Shown here: positions 8,735-17,465 of the stretch, piece after piece
Layout of the letters: each line of letters opens with the position of its first letter
Position numbering within the stretch: the stretch's first letter is position 1
Notes under the pieces: generated by a model
Seen by the model: only the letters and a program-made list of their open reading frames with translations
What the model was told of the DNA's origin: nothing
Database searches by the model: none
DNA from: Rhizobium sp. BK313
Lineage (GTDB): Bacteria; Pseudomonadota; Alphaproteobacteria; Rhizobiales; Rhizobiaceae
Assembly: GCF_014193655.1 (NCBI RefSeq)
Contig: NZ_JACHZQ010000010.1
Location: 153,218-217,217 of the forward strand
DNA length: 64,000 nt
Reading direction: 5' to 3'
Translations under genes and position numbers: made by a program

Positions 8735-8911
8735 ATTTTGCGATAATTGTCAATTCGCTGTTGTTTTCCCGCCCTATCGCAGCTTCGTCGCGTGCTCCTC
8801 AAGCGAAACAATCAGAGCGTCGTCACAGGCCGAGCCAGTGGCCTGCCGCTTTGGCCCCCTCCGAGGATGCACGCGATCGCAACCACTCACCCCGGCACGC
8901 AAGGAAAACGG

Positions 8912-10090
8912 ATGGCGAGCATCGCTTTCACCCATATTGCGAAAAGCTTCGGCAACACGCCGATCCTGCGCGATCTCTCCTTCTCCGTCGCGTCGGGCGA
9001 GTTTTTGACCATCCTCGGTCCGTCCGGCTGCGGGAAGTCGACCCTGCTTCGGATTGTCGCCGGGCTGGAGCGGCAGGACAGCGGAACGGTTGCGGTCGAC
9101 GGAAAGATCGTCGATGGACTGGCGCCGAAGGCCCGCGACATCGCCATGGTGTTTCAATCCTATGCGCTTTATCCGCATATGACGGTGGCCGAAAACATGG
9201 CGTTGCCCTTGACGATGCGGCGTCTGTCGGCACTGCAGCGCCTGCCGCTCCTCGGTCGCCTCATGCCGGCGACGCGGCAGATCGGGGCCGGCATCCGTGC
9301 CGACGTCGCCCGGCTGGCCGGCGCGCTCGCCATTGCCGATCTCCTTCAGCGAAAGCCTGGACAGCTTTCAGGCGGCCAGCGGCAGCGCGTCGCTCTCGGT
9401 CGCGCCATGGTCCGACAACCGGCAATCTTCCTTATGGACGAGCCGCTCTCCAATCTCGATGCGGAACTCAGGGTGCAGATGCGAGCCGAGATCAAGGAGC
9501 TGCACCGGCAGCTCGGCGCGACTTTTATCTACGTCACCCACGATCAGTCGGAAGCCATGACATTGTCGGACCGTGTCGCCGTCATGGCAGGCGGCGAACT
9601 GCTGCAGGTCGCCTCCCCTCGGCAGATCTACGAGGATCCGATCGACCGCCGCGTCGCCGAATTCGTCGGCGCGCCGAAGATCAACCTGATCGAGGCGATC
9701 GTCGCCGAGGATGGGGCAATCGCGCTTGCCGGAACGCCGCTCTCGGTTCGGGCGAAAGCCGATCCCGGCACGGCGGTGACACTCGGGCTCCGCCCGGAGC
9801 ACCTTGCACTTTGCAACGAGCCCGGTCGCGACGTGGTTGCCGTCCGGGTTCGGTTGCTCGAACATATGGGCTCCGACGTCTTCGTCCATGCGCAAGCACA
9901 AGCATCGGTCGCACCGTTCATCGCCCGACTTGCGGCGAGCCATGCGACGGACATCGCCATCGGGCAGACGATCCTGTTGAAGATCGATGCGGCACGTCTC
10001 CTTCTGTTCGGCGGCGATGGTCGCCGCATGGATACCGACATCGCGCAGGGGACGACGGCGGCGTCGGGGCGAGCGAAGGAGAGCGCGTGA
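8912..10090 (+). CDS. ABC transporter ATP-binding protein, CUT1/UgpC-MalK type
   Basis: The 392-residue ATPase has Walker A GPSGCGKST, Q-loop FQSYALYPHMTVAENM, signature LSGGQRQRVALGRAM, Walker B AIFLMDEPLSNLDAELR, the H-loop THDQSEAM and a C-terminal TOBE-type regulatory domain. Compared with MalK/UgpC there is an insertion of about 25 residues between the Q-loop and the signature (LQRLPLLGRLMPATRQIGAG). The ATG at 8912 follows AAGGAAAACGG; the upstream extension of the frame to 8747 is not protein-like. It is the first gene of a five-gene operon and overlaps the next gene by one base. It powers import across the inner membrane. Confidence 0.93.
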   Translation: MASIAFTHIAKSFGNTPILRDLSFSVASGEFLTILGPSGCGKSTLLRIVAGLERQDSGTVAVDGKIVDGLAPKARDIAMVFQSYALYPHMTVAENMALPLTMRRLSALQRLPLLGRLMPATRQIGAGIRADVARLAGALAIADLLQRKPGQLSGGQRQRVALGRAMVRQPAIFLMDEPLSNLDAELRVQMRAEIKELHRQLGATFIYVTHDQSEAMTLSDRVAVMAGGELLQVASPRQIYEDPIDRRVAEFVGAPKINLIEAIVAEDGAIALAGTPLSVRAKADPGTAVTLGLRPEHLALCNEPGRDVVAVRVRLLEHMGSDVFVHAQAQASVAPFIARLAASHATDIAIGQTILLKIDAARLLLFGGDGRRMDTDIAQGTTAASGRAKESA

Positions 10091-11052
10091 TGGCACGTCA
10101 TTTTTCTTCCGATTCCGCTCGATTGCGCAGAGCGGTCTCTTCTAAGATGCGTCGATTGCGGCACGGCTTGGATGTTCAAGAAATCTTCAATGGCGCTACG
10201 GGTGTCGGGCTCGCCGCGCCTGCGCTGGTTCTTCTCGTCATCCTGTTCTTCCTTCCGACCGGCGCGGTCTTGGCCATCGCTTTCACCGATTGGCAGTTCG
10301 GCGCGCGCAGCCTGCATTTCGTCGGCCTGGCAAACTTCGTCACCGCCTTTTCCGATCCGGCCTTTCGCGCCTCCTTGGGCAACACCATCGTCTATGTGCT
10401 GATCGTTCTGCCCGGCACCGTTCTTTCCGGTCTCAGCTTGGCGGTGATGATCGAAAGCACCGCCAGGTTGCGTGCCTTTTACCGTGCCATCCATTTCCTT
10501 CCCTTCATGGCGACCCTGTCGGCAATGGCGGTCGTTTGGGAGACGCTGCTCCATCCGACGATCGGTCTCGTCAACCAAAGTCTTGCTGCCCTCGGCTTGC
10601 CTTCGGTCAACTGGCTGGCAGATGCGCGCACGACGCTGCCGGTGCTCGCTGCCATCGCGATCTGGCAAAACCTCGGCTATGCGATGGTGCTCTTCATGGC
10701 CGGTCTCAAGGCAATCCCGAAGGATCTCTATGATGCCGCCGACATCGATGGCGCCGATGGCTGGCTCGACCGACTTCGCACCGTGACCCTGCCGATGCTT
10801 GGCCCAGTCACCATGTTCGTCGTCATCGCGGTCGCACTCAGGGCGTTTGCGGCCTTCGATACAATCGAGATCCTGACGAAGGGCGGTCCCGGTCACGCCT
10901 CGGACGTGCTGCTCTATACGCTCTACCGCGAGAGCTTCGAATATCTGAGGACCGGTTACGGCGCCGCCGTTGCGGTAATCTTCCTTACAATTGTCGTCAC
11001 ACTGACGCTCGTCCAGGCGCGCGTCATGGATACCAGGGTGCACTACCAATGA
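10090..11052 (+). CDS. ABC transporter permease 1 (MalF/UgpA-like)
   Basis: The 320-residue product has six hydrophobic segments after a basic cytoplasmic N-terminus, starting with GLAAPALVLLVILFFLPTGA. The EAA loop that docks on the ATPase is visible as YDAADIDGADGWLDRLR followed by TVTLPML. The C-terminal region matches sugar permeases of the CUT1 family (IEILTKGGPGHASDVLLYTLY). The start overlaps the ATPase stop (TGATG), which implies translational coupling. The last four bases overlap permease 2. The substrate cannot be read from the sequence. Confidence 0.92.
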   Translation: MARHFSSDSARLRRAVSSKMRRLRHGLDVQEIFNGATGVGLAAPALVLLVILFFLPTGAVLAIAFTDWQFGARSLHFVGLANFVTAFSDPAFRASLGNTIVYVLIVLPGTVLSGLSLAVMIESTARLRAFYRAIHFLPFMATLSAMAVVWETLLHPTIGLVNQSLAALGLPSVNWLADARTTLPVLAAIAIWQNLGYAMVLFMAGLKAIPKDLYDAADIDGADGWLDRLRTVTLPMLGPVTMFVVIAVALRAFAAFDTIEILTKGGPGHASDVLLYTLYRESFEYLRTGYGAAVAVIFLTIVVTLTLVQARVMDTRVHYQ

Positions 11053-11894
11053 GACCGGATCGGACGAGAGTGATCGCGTCGGCCCCCGCCCTCCTCAAGC
11101 ACGGCGTTCTGCTCGTCACCGGCGGCCTGGTGTTGGTGCCGTTCGTCTGGATGCTGAGCCTGTCGGCAAAATCGCCCCAGGACATTTTTTCACGACGATG
11201 GACGCTCTGGCCGCGCGACCTCTCCATCGTCGACAACTACGAAACGGCGCTGACCGCGACTCCGCTTGCCCGCTACATGGCAAACGGCCTGATTGTCTGC
11301 GGATCGATCCTGCTGCTGCAGATCATCGTCTGCGCGCCATGTGCCTATGCGCTCGCCAAGCTTCGCTTTCCCGGTCGCGATTTGGCTTTCGGCGGGGTAC
11401 TCGTCGCGCTCCTTCTGCCGCATCAGGTCCTGTCGCTGCCGCTCTTCATTCTCGCCAATCGGCTCGGCATCCTCGATAGCTACCTGGGCCTGATCTTTCC
11501 TTACATGGTCTCGCCCTTCGGGATCTTCCTGTTTCGCCAGTTCTTCAAATCGATCCCCGACGATCTCATCCACGCCGCGCGTCTTGACGGTCTGTCGGAT
11601 TTTACGATCGTCTGGCGGATCGTGATGCCGATCGCGCTACCGGCCCTCTTGGCCTTTTCGATCTTTTCGGTCGTCTCGCATTGGAACGATCTCTTTTGGC
11701 CGCTGACTGCCGTGCGCGACCAGTCCCTGATGCCGCCATCGCTCGGCGTGCTGGCCTTCAGGAACGAGGAGACCGGCAGCGCCTACGGCCCGCTGATGGC
11801 CGCCGCGACCATCGTGGTGACGCCCCTTCTTCTCGCTTTTCTCGCCGCCCAGCGCTTCTTCATCGAAGGCCTCGCCGCCGGCGCCGTCAAATAA
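11049..11894 (+). CDS. ABC transporter permease 2 (MalG/UgpE-like)
   Basis: The 281-residue product carries about six membrane segments and the EAA loop HAARLDGLSDFTIVWRIVMPIALPAL. The N-terminal hydrophobic segment and the pattern FVWMLSLSAKSPQDIF match CUT1 second permeases. It begins inside an ATGA overlap with permease 1, so the two subunits are probably made in equal amounts. The binding-protein gene follows after 26 bp with its own ribosome-binding site. Confidence 0.92.
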   Translation: MRPDRTRVIASAPALLKHGVLLVTGGLVLVPFVWMLSLSAKSPQDIFSRRWTLWPRDLSIVDNYETALTATPLARYMANGLIVCGSILLLQIIVCAPCAYALAKLRFPGRDLAFGGVLVALLLPHQVLSLPLFILANRLGILDSYLGLIFPYMVSPFGIFLFRQFFKSIPDDLIHAARLDGLSDFTIVWRIVMPIALPALLAFSIFSVVSHWNDLFWPLTAVRDQSLMPPSLGVLAFRNEETGSAYGPLMAAATIVVTPLLLAFLAAQRFFIEGLAAGAVK

Positions 11895-11920
11895 AGTTCA
11901 TCGCAAAAAGGAATGTTTTC

Positions 11921-13144
11921 ATGTCGTTGACCCGTCGTCTCTTTCTCGTCGCCACCGCGCTTTCGGGCGTTGCCATCGCATCCCGTGCGGCAAACGCATC
12001 CGAACAAGCGCTCCGGCTCGTTGCCGACACACCCGCGCTTTATCGCGATATCTTCGACGTTGCTTTCGCGCAGTTTGCGAGCGGCAATGGCGGGCGCGGC
12101 GTCGAGGTGAGCTGGACGCAGGACTATACGCAGACCCTGCAGCAGTCGCTGCGCGAGGCGCTCGTCGGGCAGGCGCCCGATGTCGCCCTGCACGCCCATA
12201 ACAATATCGCCATGCTTGCTCGCCGCGGCCAAATCACTCCCTTCGACGGACTGGCCACAGCCGGGGATGAGGGCCTGCGGTCGGCGATCGGGGAGGTCGG
12301 CTCTCGTCAATATGCCATGCCCTTTAGCCTTTCCGTTCCCGTCGTCTACATCAACTGCGATCTGGTCGGCCGCCGCGACACGCTTCCCGGCAGCTGGGAC
12401 GAGATCCTGTCCGTCGCCGCCAAGGTCGATGCGCCAAGCGGCGGCGCCTTCTTCAACTATGCGACGGATGGCAGCTGGACCTTCATGGCGTTGATCGAAA
12501 GCCTTGGCGGCAGGATCCTTAACGCCGATGGAACCGCCATCGCATTCGACAGCGCCGAAGGTTTGGAAGCCATGGAAATCCTTTCTGCCTTTGCGAACGT
12601 CCGCAAAGGCGAGATCCTGACGGCCTCGCAGGCGCGCGAGGCCTTCGCATCGGGCGCCCTTGGTATTCACGTCGATACGACCAGCCGTCTGCGGTTTTTC
12701 GAGGAGCAGGCCAAGGACAAGTTCACGCTCGCCGTCATGCCCTTTCCCCTCAAACCGACCCCGGGCGCCCGCATGCCGCCTTCTGGCGGTTCGCTCGCCA
12801 TCATGGCGACAGATCGGGCACGGCAGGAAAGCGCTTATGCGCTGATCCGATCTTTGCTGTCGGCGGAGGTGCAAAGGCAGGTGCTGATCAAGACCGGCTT
12901 CATTCCGGGGCTTGCGACATTCGACGACAACGATGGGGCCATTGCTGCCGATCTGAAGGCGTCGTCTCATTTCAGCGCGATCGCGCCGACGCTTGCCGTG
13001 CTCGGCCCCTGGGTCAGCTTTCCCGTCGACAATCCAGCACGCGTCGACAGGGCGGTCCAGGATGCCCTGAGCGCGCAGGCGGCGCTCCAGGCCAACCCGA
13101 AGGATACGCTTGAGCGCATCGTCGCGGCCGCTCGCCAAGGCTAA
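11921..13144 (+). CDS. ABC transporter solute-binding protein, UgpB-like
   Basis: The 407-residue precursor starts MSLTRRLFLVATALSGVAIA and has a twin-arginine (TRRLFL) signal with an ANA-type cleavage site near residue 26. The mature part fits family-1 binding proteins: VEVSWTQDYTQTLQQSLREAL, APDVALHAHNNIAML, YAMPFSLSVPVVYINCDL and FMPPSGGS-like MPPSGGSLAIM. It binds the solute in the periplasm and delivers it to the permeases. AAGGA lies nine bases before the start. CUT1 binding proteins bind sugars, polyols or glycerol-phosphate compounds; which of these cannot be decided here. Confidence 0.9.
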   Translation: MSLTRRLFLVATALSGVAIASRAANASEQALRLVADTPALYRDIFDVAFAQFASGNGGRGVEVSWTQDYTQTLQQSLREALVGQAPDVALHAHNNIAMLARRGQITPFDGLATAGDEGLRSAIGEVGSRQYAMPFSLSVPVVYINCDLVGRRDTLPGSWDEILSVAAKVDAPSGGAFFNYATDGSWTFMALIESLGGRILNADGTAIAFDSAEGLEAMEILSAFANVRKGEILTASQAREAFASGALGIHVDTTSRLRFFEEQAKDKFTLAVMPFPLKPTPGARMPPSGGSLAIMATDRARQESAYALIRSLLSAEVQRQVLIKTGFIPGLATFDDNDGAIAADLKASSHFSAIAPTLAVLGPWVSFPVDNPARVDRAVQDALSAQAALQANPKDTLERIVAAARQG

Positions 13145-13209
13145 ATCGGCGCAAGCGTCGATGCCAAGCGCCGGCGTAAGGCCGGTAATTTTTTCCACGA
13201 GGATTGCCA

Positions 13210-14436
13210 ATGTATCCAGGGTTCAACGATCGAGCGAACCAACCGACGATCAACCTCCACAGGCTGTGTCACGATCGGCTCGCCAAGGTCAAAGCCGAGT
13301 TGGAAAGACGTGACTACGACGCGCTGCTCCTTCTTGATCAAGTCAACATCCGTTACGCCACCGGTGCCCGCAACATGCAGATCTGGGCGATGCGAAACAC
13401 CGTGCGCTATTGCCTCGTGCTCCGCGACGGACCGGTGATCCTCTTTGAGATCGGCGGACGAACCGAACCCGCTGCCGGCCTGCCGGGCATAACCGAAGTG
13501 CGTCCCGCAAAGCCATGGTTTCACTATTATGCCGGTGAGCACGCCAGCACCTATGCCCGCGCTTTCGCCGAGGACGTCAGGGCGACGATTGCGACGGAAT
13601 GCAGAGGAAGCGGCAAGACCCCACGTGTCGCGATCGACCGATGCGACGCGCTCGGCATCGAGGCGCTGAGGGCGTCTGGCCTCGTGCTCGGCGAGGCGCA
13701 GCCATTGATGGAGCATGCCCGGCGGATCAAGACCGAGGACGAGATCGCCGCCATCGGGCGAGCGATCGCTGTCGCCGAACTTGGTATCGACCGTATGCGC
13801 GCGGCCCTGCGACCGGGGATCACCGAGAACGCGCTGTTCTCGCTTCTCCACCAGACCAATATCGAGCATGACGGCGAATATATCGAAACCCGGCTTTTGA
13901 GTTCCGGCTGCCGGACCAATCCCTGGTACCAGGAAGCGAGCAACAAGGTGATCGTCGTAGGCGAGATCGTCAGCTTCGATTGCGATCTGATCGGTCCCCT
14001 GGGTTACGGCGCCGACCTTTGCGGTGCATTCGTTTGCGGTGTCGACCGGGCAAGCGCGGCGCAACGGGATCTCTACCGGCGCGCCTATGACCAGATCGAA
14101 CACAACACGGCTCTGCTTCAGCCAGGTGTGTCGTTCCGGGAGATCCTGGAAAAGGCCATGCGGTTGCCAGACACCTATCACCCGTTCCATCGCATTGCCC
14201 ACGGCAACGGCATGAGCACCGGGGAGTTTCCGGCAATCGGCGGTCGTCCCGGGTTCGTTGAGGGACCGATCCACGACGGTCACATTGAAGAGGGTATGGT
14301 CCTCTGCGTCGGCAGCTATGCGGGTCTTCGCACCGGCGGCGAAGGCCTCAAGCTGGAGCATCAACTGGTCATCCGCAGGAGCGGCCCCGAACTTTTGTCG
14401 AAACCGCTGTGGGACGCGATGTTCTTGGATGCTTGA
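13210..14436 (+). CDS. M24-family (creatinase/DddP-like) metalloenzyme lacking one metal ligand
   Basis: The 408-residue protein has a creatinase-like N-domain (YDALLLLDQVNIRYATGARNM) and a pita-bread C-domain. It resembles DddP, the M24 DMSP lyase, more than Xaa-Pro peptidases, for example in GEYIETRLLSSGCRTNPW and IVSFDCDLIGPLGYGADL. The metal ligands expected for this family are present as Asp257, Asp259, Asp269, His331 (RIAHGNGM) and Glu383 (LKLEHQLV). The Glu expected in the MVLCVE motif is Gly368 (MVLCVGSYAG). The gene is the last of the ABC operon, 65 bp after the binding protein, so it probably acts on the imported solute. DMSP lyase activity is not established; a changed metal centre or another lyase/hydrolase reaction is equally possible. 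Confidence 0.85.
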   Translation: MYPGFNDRANQPTINLHRLCHDRLAKVKAELERRDYDALLLLDQVNIRYATGARNMQIWAMRNTVRYCLVLRDGPVILFEIGGRTEPAAGLPGITEVRPAKPWFHYYAGEHASTYARAFAEDVRATIATECRGSGKTPRVAIDRCDALGIEALRASGLVLGEAQPLMEHARRIKTEDEIAAIGRAIAVAELGIDRMRAALRPGITENALFSLLHQTNIEHDGEYIETRLLSSGCRTNPWYQEASNKVIVVGEIVSFDCDLIGPLGYGADLCGAFVCGVDRASAAQRDLYRRAYDQIEHNTALLQPGVSFREILEKAMRLPDTYHPFHRIAHGNGMSTGEFPAIGGRPGFVEGPIHDGHIEEGMVLCVGSYAGLRTGGEGLKLEHQLVIRRSGPELLSKPLWDAMFLDA

Positions 14437-14530
14437 GCGTGCGCCGGAACCGTCCGCGGCGTAGTCGATGACAAGCCGAACACTTATCTCGAACGACGTC
14501 TCCGAGCCGCGGCTTATCGAAGGGCTCATC

Positions 14531-14674
14531 CTACTTCGCCGAGCCATAGGCGCCTCTGGCACCATGACGGTTGGATAGGGCCGATCCGGCGATGATCAAA
14601 ACGATATCGAGCCAGGTGAGGCGATTGTGACTTTCGCCATAGACCAGCTCTCCGATTGCCATACTTGACGGAGT
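14531..14674 (-). pseudogene. Remnant of an EamA/DMT-family permease
   Basis: The minus strand encodes TPSSMAIGELVYGES and LTWLDIVLIIAGSALSNR before a stop, which matches the last helix and conserved GE...L..G...I..G motif of drug/metabolite transporters. Everything upstream in the gene is missing; the bases before it give unrelated residues. It lies just downstream of the methyltransferase on the same strand, so the phosphonate operon probably once ended with an exporter. Confidence 0.6.
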
Positions 14675-14807
14675 TCGAGCAACAATGAGTCGATTTATGC
14701 GGCTCCGCCCGTGGGCTCGAAACGGTGAGTTCAGCCTCGCGGCTCTGTCTTGCATCGCTCGTGAGGAGGTCAGCAGGGCGAGCCTGCTCAACAAAATCGG
14801 GAGATCG

Positions 14808-15626
14808 TCAAATTTTGGTATGGTGTCCGAAGACCGCAATTGTCACGAACGACATTCGCACCAGACCCTCGCTGTCGGCGTGCGTACGGTAGAGCATCCG
14901 GATCTGGTCGAGGAAAGCCTCGCGACCCACCCGATTCATCGCTGACCGGTTTATGCTCGAGGACTGCACAAGCGCCATCAATCTCTCCTGATCGAGATAG
15001 TCGTCGAACGGCCACAGGCCGTATGAGACCTCGTCGAATTGCGGAAGCGAGTTAAGATCGCCGACGGGATCGAGGTCGATATATCCGCCGAAGCCATCGG
15101 AGTTCCGGCCGCGCCGATAGGCGGGAACCTCCGCCTCCTGGTACGCCAGATATGCATTGTGAAATCGCGCTCCCCAGGGCCGGGGCAGGTTGTCTATGAT
15201 CATCAGAATTCCGCCGGGTTGCAGAACCCGGGAGGCTTCTGCGTAGAACGTTGGTCGATCAAAACGATGAAGCGCGCTGGCGGCAGCGACGACAGCGACA
15301 CTCCGATCAGCGAACGGTAGCGCCGAAGCCTGTGCGTCCGTGTATCGGACATTGTCAGTCCTTGTCCGATCGGCGATTTCCCGCATTGGCGCATTGGGCT
15401 CGAGACCGATGATCTCGGCGTCAGAATAATGTCGCGCAAGCTGCCGGGTAAAAATTCCTGTGCCAGCCCCAACATCGATCATCAGCCTGGCCTGCCTGCG
15501 ATCGCCTAGTAAAGTATCGAGCCTGTCGAGAGCGTCATCGAGATAATCCGGTCGAGCCTGATAGGTCGGTGCAAGCGCGTCGAAAACGCTCCAGCGCTGG
15601 TCTTGAGCGGTTTCAAGGGATGTCAT
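14808..15626 (-). CDS. Class I SAM-dependent methyltransferase
   Basis: The 272-residue enzyme has the SAM-binding motif I IDVGAGTGIFTRQLA, an acidic end of strand 2 (IIGLEPNAPM), DAQASALPFADRSV and the post-motif PGGILMIID. Residues about 130-230 form a variable region likely to bind the acceptor. The gene starts in an ATGA overlap with the upstream PLP enzyme, so it belongs to the phosphonate operon. In that setting it may N-methylate an aminophosphonate head group; methylation of another small molecule is possible. It is the last intact gene of the operon. Confidence 0.88.
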   Translation of the reverse strand: MTSLETAQDQRWSVFDALAPTYQARPDYLDDALDRLDTLLGDRRQARLMIDVGAGTGIFTRQLARHYSDAEIIGLEPNAPMREIADRTRTDNVRYTDAQASALPFADRSVAVVAAASALHRFDRPTFYAEASRVLQPGGILMIIDNLPRPWGARFHNAYLAYQEAEVPAYRRGRNSDGFGGYIDLDPVGDLNSLPQFDEVSYGLWPFDDYLDQERLMALVQSSSINRSAMNRVGREAFLDQIRMLYRTHADSEGLVRMSFVTIAVFGHHTKI

Positions 15627-16825
15627 TGTTCATTCCCTGAGGTTAGGTTGATGACGCCGTCGACGGCGGACTGCGATCCCGTTGTGGCGCGGCCAACCGA
15701 TAGCGAAACGCCGCGATCAGCAAAGAGCGAAGCGCCAAGGAGCGGTGAGAGAATTTCGAGTCCTTTGCGAAGATCTCCCTCCTCGCGGGTCTCACAAAAG
15801 GAAACGCGCAACCCGTTCATTGCCGCTGACGCTCCGGGATGCGCAGCGAATTGAACTCCTGGGCGCACCAATACTCCCGCCTTGCTTGCTTCTGCTGAGA
15901 TTCCGGCAGCATCCCGCTCTACCGGAATCCAGACATGAAGCCCGAGTGGACCGGTGGCGAGTTCCGGTCTCTCCAGGATGTCGGCGACGATTTGCCTCCT
16001 GGCGAAGGCCTTCGCCCGAATGGCGCGCGTAGTCTCGGCGGCAATGCCAGTTCCGATCAGGGCTTGCGCCAGCTCGGCCTGCAGGGCGGCGACGAACCAC
16101 ATCGACATCTTGCCAAACCGAGCCATGAGCGCTTCGACATCGACCGGTCTCGGCGCCATCAGAAAGGCGACACGCATGCCCATGACAACTGTCTTGGCAA
16201 GGCCCATGACGTACCAGGTCCGATCGGGTGCAAGCGTCGCCATCGGCGGCGGACCGTCGTCCAGCATCAGGGCTTGAGCATCGTCCTCGATGATGACGAC
16301 GTCGTGCCTTTCGGCAATTGCGCAGATCTCGCATCGCCGTTCGAGCGGCATGACGCTGGCGGTGGGATTTTGCAGGGTTGGAATGGTGTAAAGGACTTTT
16401 CTGGACTTGATGCGTCCGCACAGATCTTCGAATGCGTTCGGCTCCAGACCGAACCGATCCATAGGGATTGCCTGGAGCTCGAAGCCGAGCATTCCGGAAA
16501 GTGCCTGCATGTTCGGATAGGTCATTTCCTCGGTGAGCAATGTGCCCTCCCTGCCGACCAGCTGGTTGAGCAGAAGAAACAGCACATTCAGCGTGCCATT
16601 GGTGACGATCATCCGGTCGATCTCGGGACGAAATCCGAGCCGCTGCGAGATCCATTCCGCTCCACGCAGCCGGTCTTCTTCCGTCCCTTGCGGGCGGTTT
16701 TTCCGGAGCAGGCCGCCCGCCTCCTGCAAGGCCAATCGGCCTTTCAGGCTGTCTGCCAAAGAGGCCTCCAGTTTCTCGACGATTGGCGGAACTGCACGGG
16801 ACAAGTCGATCAATCCATGTTGCAT
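15623..16825 (-). CDS. PLP-dependent enzyme, fold type I (MocR-like aminotransferase domain without HTH)
   Basis: The 400-residue protein resembles the aminotransferase domain of MocR regulators: RPEIDRMIVTNGTLNVLFLL, TEEMTYPNMQAL, TIPTLQNPTASVM, DVVIIEDDAQAL and the Schiff-base lysine region GLAKTVVMGMRVAF with Lys211. There is no N-terminal DNA-binding domain, so it is an enzyme. It follows the CDP-alcohol transferase by 25 bp with GGAGG before its ATG, and overlaps the methyltransferase by four bases. The operon lacks a phosphonopyruvate decarboxylase, so this enzyme is a candidate for decarboxylating phosphonoalanine or for a second transamination. That role is an inference. Confidence 0.85.
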   Translation of the reverse strand: MQHGLIDLSRAVPPIVEKLEASLADSLKGRLALQEAGGLLRKNRPQGTEEDRLRGAEWISQRLGFRPEIDRMIVTNGTLNVLFLLLNQLVGREGTLLTEEMTYPNMQALSGMLGFELQAIPMDRFGLEPNAFEDLCGRIKSRKVLYTIPTLQNPTASVMPLERRCEICAIAERHDVVIIEDDAQALMLDDGPPPMATLAPDRTWYVMGLAKTVVMGMRVAFLMAPRPVDVEALMARFGKMSMWFVAALQAELAQALIGTGIAAETTRAIRAKAFARRQIVADILERPELATGPLGLHVWIPVERDAAGISAEASKAGVLVRPGVQFAAHPGASAAMNGLRVSFCETREEGDLRKGLEILSPLLGASLFADRGVSLSVGRATTGSQSAVDGVINLTSGNEQ

Positions 16826-16850
16826 GTGCGTATCCTCCGAATTGGGCGGG

Positions 16851-17465
16851 TCAGCGACCCAACCACAGGGACTTAAGGAACAATGCCGCTGACAAGACGA
16901 TGCAGACGGCCGCGATTGCGACCAAGGCGGCGCCCCGCGGCGCCGGAACCCGAATGGGCGCGATATGCAGGATGGCCATCACAGCAAACGAGAGAGTGAT
17001 TACCGGTGTGAAGGCGGCAGCCGGCAGCGATGACCGGGCGAGGAGAAAAAGAGATAGAAGCGGTATGTCATAGGAGAGCGGGACCCCGTAAAATGAGCCG
17101 CCGGATAGTCCGAAGACGCTGAAATAGCTCAGCCTGAGTGCGCCGGCGAGCAGCAGGGCGACCGCGAGGACGTGAGCGACGGCCGCATGTTGGGTTGCAG
17201 CGACGATGACGAGCGCCGGGAGGGTCGCCCCATAAACCATATCGCCAAAACCATCGAGGTACTTGCCGACTTTGGCGGCATCGGCGTTTCGGTTCCTGGT
17301 TTTCCCGGCGACGACGCCGTCGATCTGATCAGCCAAAACGGACCAAAGCCCCAGCGCCACGGCCATTTCGATCCGACCGGAAATCAAGGTTACGAGCGCT
17401 GTTGCAGAGACTGCGATTCCAACCGCAGTGATCGCATTGGCCGGGTCGCGGAGATAGACTAACAT
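16851..17465 (-). CDS. CDP-alcohol phosphatidyltransferase family protein
   Basis: The 204-residue membrane protein has about six hydrophobic segments. The CDP-OH-P motif is readable as LADQIDGVVAGKTR ... VGKYLDGFGD: the DG, A, G and both terminal Asp residues are kept, with about four extra residues between the two halves and Gly in place of the usual Arg after Ala. These enzymes transfer a phospho-alcohol head group from a CDP-activated compound to an acceptor at the membrane. It overlaps the end of the cytidylyltransferase by seven bases, which fits a pair that activates and then transfers a phosphonate head group to lipid. Confidence 0.9.
   Translation of the reverse strand: MLVYLRDPANAITAVGIAVSATALVTLISGRIEMAVALGLWSVLADQIDGVVAGKTRNRNADAAKVGKYLDGFGDMVYGATLPALVIVAATQHAAVAHVLAVALLLAGALRLSYFSVFGLSGGSFYGVPLSYDIPLLSLFLLARSSLPAAAFTPVITLSFAVMAILHIAPIRVPAPRGAALVAIAAVCIVLSAALFLKSLWLGR

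Noticed and set aside
8569..10089. Upstream part of the plus-strand frame containing permease 1
   Set aside because: It runs out of phase through the LysR start and the ATPase gene; only the part from 10090 encodes a permease.
13210..14436. Direct naming as dddP (DMSP lyase)
   Set aside because: One expected metal ligand is missing and no DMSP-related genes lie nearby, so only a family-level call is given.
9628..14565. Long minus-strand frames over the ABC operon and M24 gene (9628-11049, 11783-13210, 13141-14565)
   Set aside because: They are opposite to genes with complete family motifs; the products are Arg/Asp-rich shadows.
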